The notes: generated from the letters alone by a model not told the origin. A stretch of 64,000 nt of DNA from JAJDXO01 sp965213765 (GCA_965213765.1 OZ243926.1:4464001-4528000); one strand, 5' to 3'. Counted from the stretch's first letter, positions 19,101 through 28,225 are shown. Program-made: numbers and translations.

Positions 19101-19367
19101 TGACAAACGAACCGGGCCGACATGGCAGGGATGCCCTGATCCGGGCCGAGGAACGAATTTTGGGGTGTGGAGGCCGATCATGCACGTTACGCGCACGCAA
19201 TATGGCGATCTCAAATCGCTGAATTCGCCTGTTCGATTCGTGATGATCCCGATAGCATGGTCCTGATCGACATAGTCGAGAAGTATCAACTTCGATGCAC
19301 AAAGGTTCGAAGCGGGTGACCACTGCACATGCCCAGGTCCTGACGGAGCAATCTTGAGAATTTCGGT

Positions 19368-19691
19368 ATGGGGGCGAGAATCTACGCCATGGCTGCCAAC
19401 ATGCTTGAAGGGGCTGACCAGGAAAAATGGAAGGGTCGCGGCCTCTCCGAGGGTGATGTGATGTTCGCACTCGCCTTGGGTCCGATCTTCTTGCGGATCA
19501 ACAGTATCGAACTCGGCCTGAAGCACATTCTCGACAACGAGATGGGGAAACCCGTTCTCAAAAAGCATGATCTCGTCAATTTGACCTGCCCCCGCTTGAT
19601 GGTCCACCGCTTAAGTCAGAATGATATCGCCCCGGGTTTCACCGTGACGTACTCGGCTAGGCGTACACCGTCCCTGACTGCCTCGCCGTAG
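19368..19691 (+). pseudogene. HEPN-like protein fragment
   Basis: The plus frame from the ATG at 19368 reads MFALALGPIFLRINSIELGL and KHILDNEMGKPVLKKHDLVN. That is an alpha-helical, ELGLKxLL...KxHDL pattern like HEPN-domain proteins in which an aspartate-leucine follows the histidine. The resemblance ends near 19590 and the frame runs on into the convergent gene. With the ISAs1 remnant upstream, this is probably a truncated gene. The family call is tentative. Confidence 0.35.
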
Positions 19692-19948
19692 GCGGTGCCT
19701 CTCAATTCCGAGAGAAGAACCACCTTATTGGCCGATTTACCGATCTCATTTGCATATACGATTCCAAAAAGATTGATCATCGCCGTTTTTCTTCCGTCAG
19801 GCGCGTTGCGGTACCAGTAACTCAGAATATCCGCCAACTCCTGCGGTTCCATAACTTTCACCCTCATTTTCGTGGGTGTCAAATATACAACACCAGTGGC
19901 CTTTAAGCCACTCAACACCCAGTTCGACGTTGACCGCTTCAGTCCCAT
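19616..19948 (-). CDS. Conserved-looking hypothetical protein, 110 residues
   Basis: The frame starts at ATG 19948 and ends at TGA 19616-19618. The product contains MEPQELADILSYWYRNAPDG, then RKTAMINLFGIVYANEIG and LRGTAYGEAVRDGVRLAEYV. It has a balanced soluble composition with no membrane segment, and the pattern hints at a small winged-helix or HTH-like protein. I know similar short proteins in alphaproteobacteria only as uncharacterised. Its start lies inside the region that should hold the porin promoter, divergent from the porin gene. Confidence 0.55.
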   Translation of the reverse strand: MGLKRSTSNWVLSGLKATGVVYLTPTKMRVKVMEPQELADILSYWYRNAPDGRKTAMINLFGIVYANEIGKSANKVVLLSELRGTAYGEAVRDGVRLAEYVTVKPGAISF

Positions 19949-19959
19949 GACCGAATTAT
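19930..19959 (+). promoter_or_regulatory. Candidate porin promoter
   Basis: TTGACC at 19930-19935 is followed after 18 bases by AATTAT (19954-19959). The gap to the porin ATG at 19995 leaves a leader of about 30 bases with GGAG upstream of the start. The -10 match is only fair. Confidence 0.35.
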
Positions 19960-19994
19960 ACCTCGGCTAACAACTTCTCAAACGGAGATTTGAA

Positions 19995-21137
19995 ATGAAG
20001 AAAGTACTTTACACCACGACGGCCTTGGCGGCGGCGGGCATGTTTGCCTTCTCCGGCACCGATGCCCTGGCCGCCGAGAAGGTCAAGCTCGGCCTTGGCG
20101 GCTACTTCATCTGGGCGGCCGGCGCTTCGGACAGCGAGGCCAAGTCGCATGATACCCATTCCGGCGTCAACATGATCACCGACTCGGAAATTTACTTCCG
20201 GGGCAACACGACCCTCGACAACGGCATCCGCGTCGACGTGATCGTGCAGCTCGAGACGGATGATGTGAACGACGGTGGGAGCATCGACGAATCCTACCTT
20301 AAGGTCGGCAACATGAAACAATGGGGCGAGTTCCGCCTCGGTACGACCAAGTCGGCCCACTTCCTCTTCAGAGCGATGGGCCCCCACGTGAGCACCATCC
20401 TCAACGCGACGAACGCCGACGCGTCGGCCCTGTTCGTGCCGAGCACGACGCCGCTCGGAGGCACTCCCGCCAGCCGGCCCGCCACCTTCTTCAACCATGA
20501 AGGCGGCGCGGACCGTATGCTGGCGGCGTACATCACGCCGAACCTCAACGGCTTCCAGGGCGGCATCAGCTACACCCCGTCGCAGTCCAACACCAACGAA
20601 CCGCCGCAGACCAAGGGTATGATGGCAACCGAAGCCAAGAACGTCTCCCTCGGCGGCAACTACAAGGGCAAGTTTGGTGACGCCAGCATCGCGGTTTCCG
20701 GCGGTTACACCGCGGTCGACGGCGGTAAGTCCAAGGACGGCGTGAGAACCGGAGAAGTGGACTACACGACTACGCAGGCCGGCCTCAATGTCTCGTTCGC
20801 CGGCTTCTCCATCGGCGGCCACTGGGCCGAGCGTAAGGATGACAGGGCCATGAGCGAGGCCGACGACCGCGAAGGCTTCATGGCCGGCATCGGGTACAAG
20901 ACCGGCCCGTGGAACATGGCCCTGACCTGGCTCAACACCACGGACGACGTCAATCCCGACGAGGAAGGCGAGGTCGAGCATAACCAGTACCTCCTGGGCA
21001 TGACCTACGCGCTCGGTGCGGGCATCACTGCTGGCGCCAGTGTCTTCTCGATTGATCTCCAGGACGAGGGCACAGGCGCCATGAACACCAGCAACGAAGG
21101 TTGGGGCGCGCTGGGCGGTGTCCGGGTGAACTTCTAA
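19995..21137 (+). CDS. Outer-membrane general porin
   Basis: A 380-residue porin. It has a Sec signal peptide MKKVLYTTTALAAAGMFAFS with probable cleavage after ALA at about residue 27. The mature part is a series of short amphipathic strands with VKLGLGGYFIWAAGA at the start, IYFRGNTTLDNGIRV, EFRLGTTKSAHFLF, and a C-terminal strand ending in phenylalanine (LGGVRVNF), the BAM recognition signal. This is the layout of the porin families common in Rhodospirillales. It forms a passive channel for small solutes. It stands alone with its own promoter region and terminator. Confidence 0.9.
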   Translation: MKKVLYTTTALAAAGMFAFSGTDALAAEKVKLGLGGYFIWAAGASDSEAKSHDTHSGVNMITDSEIYFRGNTTLDNGIRVDVIVQLETDDVNDGGSIDESYLKVGNMKQWGEFRLGTTKSAHFLFRAMGPHVSTILNATNADASALFVPSTTPLGGTPASRPATFFNHEGGADRMLAAYITPNLNGFQGGISYTPSQSNTNEPPQTKGMMATEAKNVSLGGNYKGKFGDASIAVSGGYTAVDGGKSKDGVRTGEVDYTTTQAGLNVSFAGFSIGGHWAERKDDRAMSEADDREGFMAGIGYKTGPWNMALTWLNTTDDVNPDEEGEVEHNQYLLGMTYALGAGITAGASVFSIDLQDEGTGAMNTSNEGWGALGGVRVNF

Positions 21138-21173
21138 GCCTGTTTTACGAAGTCACCTTCATCCACGACATCA

Positions 21174-21200
21174 AAGGGCGGTCTTCGGACCGCCCTTTTT
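21174..21200 (+). terminator. Rho-independent terminator after porin
   Basis: A 10-bp perfect stem (AAGGGCGGTC / GACCGCCCTT) closes on a TTCG tetraloop and is followed by a T run. It sits 36 bases after the porin stop codon. Confidence 0.92.
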
Positions 21201-21558
21201 CGTGTCCGGAATGTGCGACGGGGCGATTAGGAGAACACCCCGCCGCACAACCCCGGGTCCAGCCGTACCGGACCAATTATCGTGCGGTGTTGCGAGCCGC
21301 ACGGCCCGGCCCGCGTAAATGTGCGGCGCGACAATCAACCTGAGACTTCCGCGTCAATCAAGATGAGACGGGGGAAGGCGGCGGCCTGAACCGGAGGGAG
21401 GGCGTAGCCCGACCGTAGTTTCAGGCCGCCGCCCCGCAAATTTTTTCCCTGGACCTTCTGGCGGCGACGGCCGGCCGGGTGACAGGTTGGGCTTTTCCCA
21501 GCGGGAGAGCACACCCTTGCCCGGACGCCACATCACCGATTGTCAGAAGAGGCTATTC

Positions 21559-23049
21559 ATGATCCAGAAGAAGACCGACACCATCGAGGTCGCTGCCGCG
21601 AAGGCCGGCTTCAGCCGGGCCACGGGCTACCGTCTGGCCGCCGATCCGCCGCTGCCGTCCCTGGAGAGCAAGCCACGGGGCCGGCGGCGCCCGGACCCGC
21701 TGGCCGACATCTTCGAATCGGACGTCGTGCCGATTCTCGAGAACTCTCCGGGTATCCGCCCGGTCGGCGTGTTCGAGGAGTTGATGCGCCGCCATCCCGA
21801 ACTGGGCCCGGGGGTGCGGCGAACCCTGGAACGGCGGATCCGCATGTGGCGCGCCGAGCACGGCCCTGAGCAGGAGGTGATCTTCCGCCAGAAGCACGAG
21901 CCGGGCCGGCGGGGCCTGTCCGACTTCACACACATGGGCCCGCTCGGGGTGACCGTCGCCGGTCAGCCGCTCGATCACATGCTCTATCACTTCCGCCTCG
22001 CTTGGTCGGGCTTCACCCATGCCCGGGTGGTGCTCGGCGGCGAGAGCTTCACGGCGCTAGCGGAGGGGCTGCAGGACGCGCTGTGGCATCTCGGCGGCGC
22101 CCCCCGGGAGCACCGCACCGACAGCCTGTCGGCGGCATTTTGCAACCTGAGCAAGGACGCGGTCGAGGACATGACCGGGCGCTACCGGGCCCTGTGCGGG
22201 CATTACGGCATGGAGGCCACCCGCAACAACCGCGGCGTGGCGCACGAGAACGGCTCGATCGAGGGGCCGCACGGCCACCTCAAGCGCGGCATCGCCGATG
22301 CCCTTGCGCTGCGCGGATCGAGCGACTTCACCGATCTCGACGCCTACCGCGGCTTCATTGCCACGGTGGTCGGTCGCGCCAACGCGCACCGGTCCAAGGG
22401 CATCGAGGCCGAGCGCACCGCGCTTCTCGACCTGCCGGTCAGCCGGACCGCCGATTACGAGCCGACCAGCGTCAACATCACCTCGTCCTCGGGCTTCACC
22501 CTGCGCCGCGTGTTCTACACCGTGCCCTCGCGCCTCATCGGACACGTCAGGTCACAAAGCGGAGCGACTGACCGCCTCGGCGCGCGCATCTACGACGACC
22601 GGCTCGAACTCTTCCTCTCAGGCACCCGCATCCTGACCCTGCCGCGCGGCCGGGCCGGCGCGACCGGCCCCAATGCCCATGTCGTCAACTACCGCCACGT
22701 CATCCACTCGCTGAAGAAGAAGCCGATGGCGCTCAAGAACCTGGTTTACCGCGACGCCCTGTTCCCCCGCGAGCCCTACCGTCGCTGCTTCGAGAGGGCC
22801 CTGGAGCGGCTGACCGGACGCCAGGCCTGCCGGCTCACCGTCGCCCTGCTGGCGCTCGCCCACGAGGAGAACTGCGAGGCCGAGCTGGCCATCGCCATCG
22901 AGGGCGCGCTGAAAGCCGGGCGGCTGCCCGACCCCGCCAAGCTCAAGGCGCGCTTCGCGCCGGATCGGGGGAAGATGCCCAGCGTTCATGTCGTCAGGCC
23001 CGGGCTCGCCGGCTACGGCAGACTGCTCAACGTGGGAGGCATGGCATGA
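21559..23049 (+). CDS. istA: IS21 transposase IstA
   Basis: A 496-residue transposase. An N-terminal helix-turn-helix (TIEVAAAKAGFSRATGYRLA) is followed by an rve-type catalytic core that begins near GLSDFTHMGPLGVTV and includes EHRTDSLSAAFCNLSKDA and NNRGVAHENGSIEGPHGHLK. The ATG at 21559 is preferred over an in-frame start at 21487 because AGAAGAGG precedes it and the HTH begins there. Residues 329-341 (HVRSQSGATDRLG) interrupt the usual SRLIGH-to-RIYDDRLELF stretch and come from a dispersed repeat. The stop overlaps istB as ATGA. Confidence 0.88.
   Translation: MIQKKTDTIEVAAAKAGFSRATGYRLAADPPLPSLESKPRGRRRPDPLADIFESDVVPILENSPGIRPVGVFEELMRRHPELGPGVRRTLERRIRMWRAEHGPEQEVIFRQKHEPGRRGLSDFTHMGPLGVTVAGQPLDHMLYHFRLAWSGFTHARVVLGGESFTALAEGLQDALWHLGGAPREHRTDSLSAAFCNLSKDAVEDMTGRYRALCGHYGMEATRNNRGVAHENGSIEGPHGHLKRGIADALALRGSSDFTDLDAYRGFIATVVGRANAHRSKGIEAERTALLDLPVSRTADYEPTSVNITSSSGFTLRRVFYTVPSRLIGHVRSQSGATDRLGARIYDDRLELFLSGTRILTLPRGRAGATGPNAHVVNYRHVIHSLKKKPMALKNLVYRDALFPREPYRRCFERALERLTGRQACRLTVALLALAHEENCEAELAIAIEGALKAGRLPDPAKLKARFAPDRGKMPSVHVVRPGLAGYGRLLNVGGMA
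22544..22579 (+). repeat. 36-bp dispersed repeat, copy 1 (inside istA)
   Basis: Bases 22544-22579 are identical to 37099-37134 inside the MobF relaxase gene. The core TCAGGTCACAAAGCG also occurs at 36587-36601. In istA the repeat is read in frame and adds about nine residues (VRSQSGATD) to a region conserved in relatives. The unit carries GGTCA and TGACC as short inverted ends. Confidence 0.85.
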
Positions 23050-23885
23050 CAGAGAACACGGACAAGACCGCGGCCGACCCCAACAAGGTCGATGCCATCA
23101 AGCTTTCCCTGATGCTCACCGATCTTCGCCTGCCGACGATCAACCAGCTCTGGCAGAGCTTCGCCAAGAGGGCTGACGCCGAGGGCTGGACCGCCGCGCG
23201 CTTCCTCGCCGCGCTGATCGAGCACGAGCTCGCCGAGCGCGACCGGAGGCGTATCGAACGCCACCTCAGGGAGGCCAGGCTGCTCCCCGGCAAGACCCTC
23301 GCCTCCTTCGACTTCAACGCCGTGCCGATGATCTCAAAGGCCCAGGTCAACGCCCTCGCCGCCGGCGACGCATGGCTCACCCAGGGCGCCAACTGCCTGA
23401 TCTTCGGCCCGCCAGGCGCCGGCAAGAGCCATCTGGCGTCAGCCATCGGCCTCGCCCTGGTCGAGAACGGATACCGTGTGTTCTTCACCCGAACCACCGA
23501 ACTGGTGCAGCGCATGCAGGTGGCGCGCCGCGAACTCGCCCTCGAAAGCCTGCTCGCCCGGCTCGACCGCTACCACCTCCTGATCCTCGACGACCTCGCC
23601 TATGTGCAGAAGGACCAGGCCGAGACCAGCGTGCTCTTCGAGCTCATCTCGGCGCGCTACGAACGGCGGTCGCTGCTGATCACCGCAAACCAGCCCTTCG
23701 GGGACTGGAACAAGGTGTTCCCGGACGAAACAACCGCCGTGGCCGCCGTCGACCGCCTCGTCCACCACGCCACCATCCTCGAGATGAACGTCGAGAGCTA
23801 CAGGCGCCGCGCCGCGCTCGAAAACAGCAAGAGAAAGCGCGGGCGGCCGGCAAACTTCGCCACCGAGAAAAACACCAAAAACTGA
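23046..23885 (+). CDS. istB: IS21 helper ATPase IstB
   Basis: A 279-residue AAA+ protein. IFGPPGAGKSHLASAIG is the Walker A motif (about residues 118-134), LLILDDLAYVQKDQAE is Walker B, and SLLITANQPFGDWNKVFPDE holds the sensor asparagine. IstB assembles on target DNA and activates the IstA transpososome. It overlaps istA by 4 nt, as usual in IS21. The C-terminus is basic (KRKRGRPANF). It appears complete. Confidence 0.92.
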   Translation: MTENTDKTAADPNKVDAIKLSLMLTDLRLPTINQLWQSFAKRADAEGWTAARFLAALIEHELAERDRRRIERHLREARLLPGKTLASFDFNAVPMISKAQVNALAAGDAWLTQGANCLIFGPPGAGKSHLASAIGLALVENGYRVFFTRTTELVQRMQVARRELALESLLARLDRYHLLILDDLAYVQKDQAETSVLFELISARYERRSLLITANQPFGDWNKVFPDETTAVAAVDRLVHHATILEMNVESYRRRAALENSKRKRGRPANFATEKNTKN

Positions 23886-24201
23886 ACACGCCGCGCCGCC
23901 AGCTCGGCAGACCGGTCACACCACTCACGGCCCGCGGGGATCGCCTCCGCGGGCCGTTCCGCCTCCGGCGCCCACCGGCCGCGTCAATACCGGCATCCCA
24001 CGACCTGTCCCGCCGCGACAATCAAAACCAGAAAATGCCTTGCAATCGTCGACGCGCAAGGGAATCCTCACGTTGCCGCTGCCGCCGGGAATCTCATCCT
24101 GATTGACGCGCGGCTCTCACCCAGATTGTCGCGCTGATTTCGCGAAACCCCGCCGCCCACGCCCATGTTAAGCCGCGCCAAGCCCGCCACACTACTCCAC
24201 A

Positions 24202-24352
24202 TCAAGCCCTTGCGAGTCGCCGGGCGAGGAGTTGAACGCTCGCGATGAACAGCCAAGCCTGGGCGGTGGCGATTGTTGCCTCGAAGTCTTTAGCCAGCTT
24301 TCGATTGCGGTTTAGCCAAGCCAACGTGCGCTCGACACCCCCCCGCTCGAAG
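24202..24352 (-). mobile_element. IS5-type transposase, C-terminal remnant
   Basis: The minus strand reads VERTLAWLNRNRKLAKDFE and then TAQAWLFIASVQLLARRL to a stop at 24202-24204. This is the conserved VERTxAWLxRxRRLAKD end of IS5-group transposases. Nothing of the catalytic core remains upstream. A related but different remnant lies at 46110. Confidence 0.8.
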
Positions 24353-24502
24353 GGGGCGCCTCAGACTACGGGCTCGGGCGCAGGGGAAGGCTTTCCCCTG
24401 TCCGCGCATTCCAGATCGCAATCATTCGGTTCCCAATTAGCGATTTCTTGACTTCCAATCAGCTGATACGGATAGTTCCAATTGTCGGGACCTGGAGATG
24501 GG

Positions 24503-25723
24503 ATGTTCAAGCGGTTTGTAGAGCGCCGGGCCCAGGAGGCTCTTTCGGATACGCCCGTGGTTCTCATTGTGGGGCCGCGCCGGGCGGGCAAGACCACGCT
24601 CGTCAAGAGCATGGGGGAAGCCGGCCGCACCTATATCACGCTCGACGATCAGACAGTGCTTGAGTCGGCCCGGTCCGATCCAGCCGGTTTCATCCGGGGC
24701 CTGGATCGGGCCATCATCGACGAGATTCAGCGCGCGCCCGACCTGCTCCTGGCGATCAAGAAGACGGTCGATGAAGATTATCACCCAGGCCGTTTTCTCC
24801 TCACGGGCTCGGCCAATGTGCTGACCCTCCCACGGGTCGCCGACAGTCTGGCCGGCCGGATGGAAACACTCCGGATGCTGCCGCTCGCGCGGGCCGAGAT
24901 CGAGGGCCGGACGTCTGGCTTTCTGGAGCGCCTTTTCGAAGGAAATCTGCAAAACCAGCGCGAGGCGGTTGTCGGTGACGATCTCGTCCAGGCTGTACTG
25001 CTCGGCGGGTATCCCGAAGCAATTGCCCGCAAAAGCGAGCGGCGGCGGCAGGATTGGGCACGATCCTACCTGACCTCGATTCTCACGCGCGATCTCAGGG
25101 ACATCGCGGAGGTCGAGAAGCTGACCGAGCTTCCGAAATTCGTGCGGCTGCTGGCCGGGCATTCCGGCCAACTGGTCAACTACTCGCAATTCGGGGCAAG
25201 CATCAATGTCAGCCACAAGACGGGACAGCGCTATGTCGGGCTGCTTGAACAGGTCTTTCTGATCGCAACGCTGCAGCCCTGGTTCACCAATGCGTTGAAA
25301 CGTATCGTCAAGACGCCAAAGCTGCATTTCCTCGATTCCGGCCTGCTGGCGAGCGCGCGCGGCCTGACCTTCGACAGGGTGAAGGCGGATCGCGGGACAT
25401 TCGGAGGGCTGCTCGAGAGTTTCGTGTTCTCGGAAGTGCTCAAGCTGATGACGGCCTCGGACCTGCGATTGACGCCGTATCATTTCCGCGATCGGGATAT
25501 GCGCGAGGTCGACATCGTACTGGAACGCGACGACGGGAAGATCGCGGGCATTGAGGTCAAGGCAAGCGCCACGGTCAGGTCCGGCGACTTCGCCGGCCTT
25601 CGGGCGCTGGCGGAGCCGTGCGGCGACCGCTTCGCCTTCGGTGTCGTCCTCTATGACAATACGGATGTCGTGCCGTTTGGCGACCGGCTGGTGGCGGCGC
25701 CATTGTCCTGTCTGTGGAATTGA
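24503..25723 (+). CDS. ATP-binding protein, AAA_14 plus DUF4143
   Basis: A 406-residue protein. The N-terminal ATPase has LIVGPRRAGKTTLVKSM (Walker A, lysine about residue 30), AIIDEIQRAPDLLLAIKKTV (Walker B) and RFLLTGSANVLTLPR (sensor 1). The C-terminal half matches DUF4143, with FLDSGLLASARGLTF and a PD-(D/E)xK-like end: REVDIVLERDDGKIAGIEVK. ATG at 24503 follows a GGAGATGGG ribosome-binding site. These proteins are widespread, often near mobile genes, and their role is unclear. It stands alone between the IS remnant and the integrase fragment. Confidence 0.85.
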   Translation: MFKRFVERRAQEALSDTPVVLIVGPRRAGKTTLVKSMGEAGRTYITLDDQTVLESARSDPAGFIRGLDRAIIDEIQRAPDLLLAIKKTVDEDYHPGRFLLTGSANVLTLPRVADSLAGRMETLRMLPLARAEIEGRTSGFLERLFEGNLQNQREAVVGDDLVQAVLLGGYPEAIARKSERRRQDWARSYLTSILTRDLRDIAEVEKLTELPKFVRLLAGHSGQLVNYSQFGASINVSHKTGQRYVGLLEQVFLIATLQPWFTNALKRIVKTPKLHFLDSGLLASARGLTFDRVKADRGTFGGLLESFVFSEVLKLMTASDLRLTPYHFRDRDMREVDIVLERDDGKIAGIEVKASATVRSGDFAGLRALAEPCGDRFAFGVVLYDNTDVVPFGDRLVAAPLSCLWN

Positions 25724-26168
25724 GCGGATGCGCAGAGACTACGGGCTGATTGAACTGCGCGGCGCGATGATGGCATTGGAGAGACTGCGTGGGACTTTAC
25801 CTGCCAAAGAGTGGTCGGCATCTCTCGGCTCTTTCGAAAACGTCCAGAAGGCAGACTGCGGGCCCGGTAGCTTTTGCCGGGCTCCCGGTGAAATCCGCCG
25901 CTGGGAAGATAGCTGACAGCCTGTTCGCCGGCCTCATGGCCACCCGCGACGAACCCGAAACGGCCTGATCGACGCCGATCCGGGCCGCGGAGGCGCTGGC
26001 CCGTAACGCGCTGCCTCTGGCGGGCGCCCGATTAAGGACCCGGTCTTCGTTTCGCCTTCCGTCAGCGCTGCCAACCTTCGCGTGCTGTGCACCAAGCCCG
26101 GCATGCAGTCCGCGCCCGCGGGCCCATCGCCAACGAGAGGAGAGGCCTGGCCGTGAGCGGGTCCGCAA
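25724..26168 (+). other. Gene-free scar with a 40-bp block shared with 28638
   Basis: No frame looks like a protein. Bases 26122-26161 are nearly identical to 28638-28677 (the shared block begins GCCCATCGCCAACGAGAGG). The second copy precedes the interrupted gene at 28746. The segment is probably left over from a related mobile element. Confidence 0.5.
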
Positions 26169-26591
26169 GTGGGTGTCGACACCCTTGAGTTGGAGGATAG
26201 CAAGACCGGCCCGAGACAGGTGCTGCTGAGCCCCGAGGCGCGCACCATTATCGAGCGGCAGCCAAGGTTGGGGAGCCCCTGGGTGTTCCCTTCACCGATG
26301 AATCCGCAGCGACCACGTTTTGATATAAGCATTTGGAAGAGGGTGCGAAAGCTGGCCGGTATCGAGGATGTGCGCCTTCACGATCTCAGGCACACGTTTG
26401 CCAGCCAGGCGGCGATGCAGGGCATTCCGCTGCCCGTGGTGGCGCGTCTGCTCGGCCACGCCCAGGTGCAAATGACGCTACGCTACGCGCACGTCAGCGA
26501 CCGGGACGTCGAGGCCGCCGCCGAGCGCATCGGCGGGGTGATGGCGGGCATCATGGACAGATCGCCTGTTCGGTCGGAGCCCACGCCATGA
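26169..26591 (+). pseudogene. Tyrosine recombinase (integrase), C-terminal fragment
   Basis: About 140 residues of a phage-type integrase catalytic domain. LELEDSKTGPRQVLLSPEA holds the beta-hairpin lysine, RLHDLRHTFASQAA holds the H-x-x-R motif, LLGHAQVQMTLRYAHVSD supplies the final histidine and the nucleophilic tyrosine. The N-terminal arm- and core-binding domains and the first catalytic arginine are missing, so it cannot act as it stands. It may be what remains of the integrase of the mobile element whose other genes follow to 42.7 kb. Confidence 0.8.
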
Positions 26592-26681
26592 AGGCCGGTG
26601 TCTGCAATTGACGGGATATACCCCTCACCCGTTTTCTCGCCTGACACAAAAATCCTTACGTCACCCAACCTCCACATCGCT

Positions 26682-26710
26682 TTGACATCGTAAGGAATAT
26701 TCCTTACGAT
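26682..26710 (+). promoter_or_regulatory. prlF-yhaV promoter with perfect 24-bp palindromic operator
   Basis: TTGACA (26682-26687) and TACGAT (26705-26710) are spaced by 17 bases. A perfect palindrome, arms ATCGTAAGGAAT / ATTCCTTACGAT at 26687-26710, fills the spacer and the -10 box. This position fits autorepression by the AbrB-type antitoxin PrlF. A half-site-like ATCCTTACG lies upstream at 26652. Confidence 0.85.
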
Positions 26711-26741
26711 AATGCACTGCTAAGAAGGGGGAGCACCGATC

Positions 26742-27062
26742 ATGTCGATCATTCACGCAGTCGCCACGATGACGGCGAAGGGCCAGATCACGCTGCCCAA
26801 GGCGGTCCGTCAGATGCTGGGTGTCGATGTCGGAGCCAAGGTAGCGTTCGAACTCCACGAGGACGGACAGATTGTCGTCAGCCGTGCCGACACCGAGCAT
26901 GAAGATCCGGCGATCGCTGCGTTTCTCGACCTGCTTGCCGGTGATATCCAGGCCGCTCGGCATGTTCAGGCGCTTCCGGACGGTCTGGCACAGGTCATGC
27001 TTGAACATGCCGAGCGTGAAACAGGACCGGACGAGAACATCGACGGCGACGTCGACCTCTGA
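26742..27062 (+). CDS. prlF: Type II antitoxin PrlF (SpoVT-AbrB fold)
   Basis: A 106-residue protein with an N-terminal swapped-hairpin DNA-binding domain: ATMTAKGQITLPKAVRQMLG and VDVGAKVAFELHEDGQIVV. The C-terminal half is acidic, as expected for binding the toxin. AAGGGGGAG precedes the ATG at 26742. It should neutralise YhaV and repress its own promoter through the palindrome at 26687-26710. The stop overlaps the yhaV start as TGATG, so the pair is co-translated. Confidence 0.88.
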   Translation: MSIIHAVATMTAKGQITLPKAVRQMLGVDVGAKVAFELHEDGQIVVSRADTEHEDPAIAAFLDLLAGDIQAARHVQALPDGLAQVMLEHAERETGPDENIDGDVDL

Positions 27063-27520
27063 TGCAGCGCCACGGATGGACGCTGCTTTTCCACGATTGC
27101 CTGATCGACCAATTGTGCAAGCTCCACAACGCAGTCCAACGCGCGCAACGAAGCGATCCGACGGGGTTCGGATCCAATGCGAACGTAAAGCTGTTCCATG
27201 CGGTGAGCCGGCTGATGCTGGAGGTCATCCCGCAGGATCCGTCCCGGGACGAGTACCGCCAGGGCAGCACGCTCGGCCCGCGCTACCGCCATTGGCGGCG
27301 CGCCAGGATCGGCAGACGGTTTCGATTGTTCTTCCGCTACGACACCAGGGCGAAGGTGATCGTCTACGTGTGGGTCAATGACCAATCCACGCTGCGCTCC
27401 TCGGGGAGCAGGACCGATCCGTACACGGTCTTTGCCAGGATGCTCACGCGGGGAAATCCGCCCGACAACTGGGCCTCGTTGATGACCGCATCGAGGCAGG
27501 ACTGGCAGTCGGGGAAGTGA
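27062..27520 (+). CDS. yhaV: Type II toxin YhaV (RelE-superfamily ribonuclease)
   Basis: A 152-residue protein beginning MQRHGWTLLFHDCLIDQLCK as YhaV does. The hallmark central region is EVIPQDPSRDEYRQGSTLG, and RIGRRFRLFFRYDTRAKVIV is the basic beta-sheet core. DPYTVFARMLTRGNPPDNW is the conserved C-terminal piece. YhaV is a ribosome-dependent mRNA nuclease held in check by PrlF. The gene appears complete. Confidence 0.9.
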   Translation: MQRHGWTLLFHDCLIDQLCKLHNAVQRAQRSDPTGFGSNANVKLFHAVSRLMLEVIPQDPSRDEYRQGSTLGPRYRHWRRARIGRRFRLFFRYDTRAKVIVYVWVNDQSTLRSSGSRTDPYTVFARMLTRGNPPDNWASLMTASRQDWQSGK

Positions 27521-28138
27521 CTGCATTCGGACGGTGTCGGCTCGCGAAGGGGGGGGAATCCTCCAGAGGATACTCACGAAATCTGAAGACCAAGCGCCAC
27601 CAGCACTGACCTACGATGCGCCGTTCAGCAATATCCATGCGGGCGGGCCGGACGAACTGTTCGGGGATAAGGCGAACGTAATCGAGGGGATTTTCGACAA
27701 GCTCGAAGAAGTCAATACAGGCGTGATCTCGAAAGCGAGCTGAACGTTTGGTCATATACCCCGCGCAACAGGGCTTCAGTGAGGCCGGGGCGCATGCGCC
27801 CCGGATGCATCGTTCTTGATCGAGCGTTGGCGCTTCGCGGTATCGTTTGAACAGTTCGTTCATCCGATGCCAGTTCATGCGATGCAGGCGGCTGCGGAGT
27901 GCGAGCCACTTCCGCTATATGCGAGCTACTTGGTAGCGGAACCACTCCAGACGCTTGCCGTTCCCCGTCCGACCGTAATATGCGCAATGGCCTTGGATCG
28001 ACCGAGCGAGCTAGTCATGCTGCACCTCTATCGGCAGGTGCCGGTTGCTCCTGCAGCAGTCGTGACCATCGCGAGATGCCGAACGGTCGTCAACCAAAGC
28101 AACCGGAGACACACGCTTCGGCGAGGGAGGGAATACCG
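27521..28138. other. Region without a supported gene
   Basis: Several frames are open on both strands, for example a minus-strand stretch FFELVENPLDYVRLIPEQF near 27650. None has a good start together with a recognisable domain. It may contain decayed genes of the mobile element. Confidence 0.3.
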
Positions 28139-28225
28139 ATGATGACCTGGATCATCGCCGGCGTCGTGGGGTTCGCGGCGGTAGCCCTGAGCCTCTATCT
28201 CGAATGGAGGACCAGAATCCTGTGA
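28139..28225 (+). CDS. Candidate single-span membrane microprotein
   Basis: A 28-codon frame (MMTWIIAGVVGFAAVALS, then LYLEWRTRIL) encodes one transmembrane helix and a basic tail facing the cytoplasm. A strong GAGGGAGG ribosome-binding site at 28123-28130 stands 8 bases before the ATG. The size resembles KdpF-like small proteins, but no kdp genes are near. Function unknown; whether it is translated is inferred only from the start region. Confidence 0.4.
   Translation: MMTWIIAGVVGFAAVALSLYLEWRTRIL

Larger units (their letters stand above)
21320..24135 (+). mobile_element. IS21-family insertion sequence
   Basis: The element holds istA and istB with subterminal inverted repeats. On the left, GCGCGACAATC at 21326 and GCGTCAATCAAGATGAGA from 21351 recur inverted on the right as GATTGTCGCGC (ends 24134) and a TCATCCTGATTGACGC block (about 24097-24112). 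These paired repeats at each end are typical of IS21 multiple terminal repeats. The exact tips and a target duplication could not be fixed by eye. A 36-bp repeat inside istA suggests it may not be fully functional. Confidence 0.8.

Noticed and set aside
19100..19607. Long minus-strand frame continuing upstream of the ISAs1 remnant
   Set aside because: Homology to ISAs1 stops near 19100; the rest is the antisense of the HEPN-like fragment.
24244..24451. Plus-strand frame near 24.3 kb
   Set aside because: It is the complement of a recognisable IS5-type transposase end on the minus strand.
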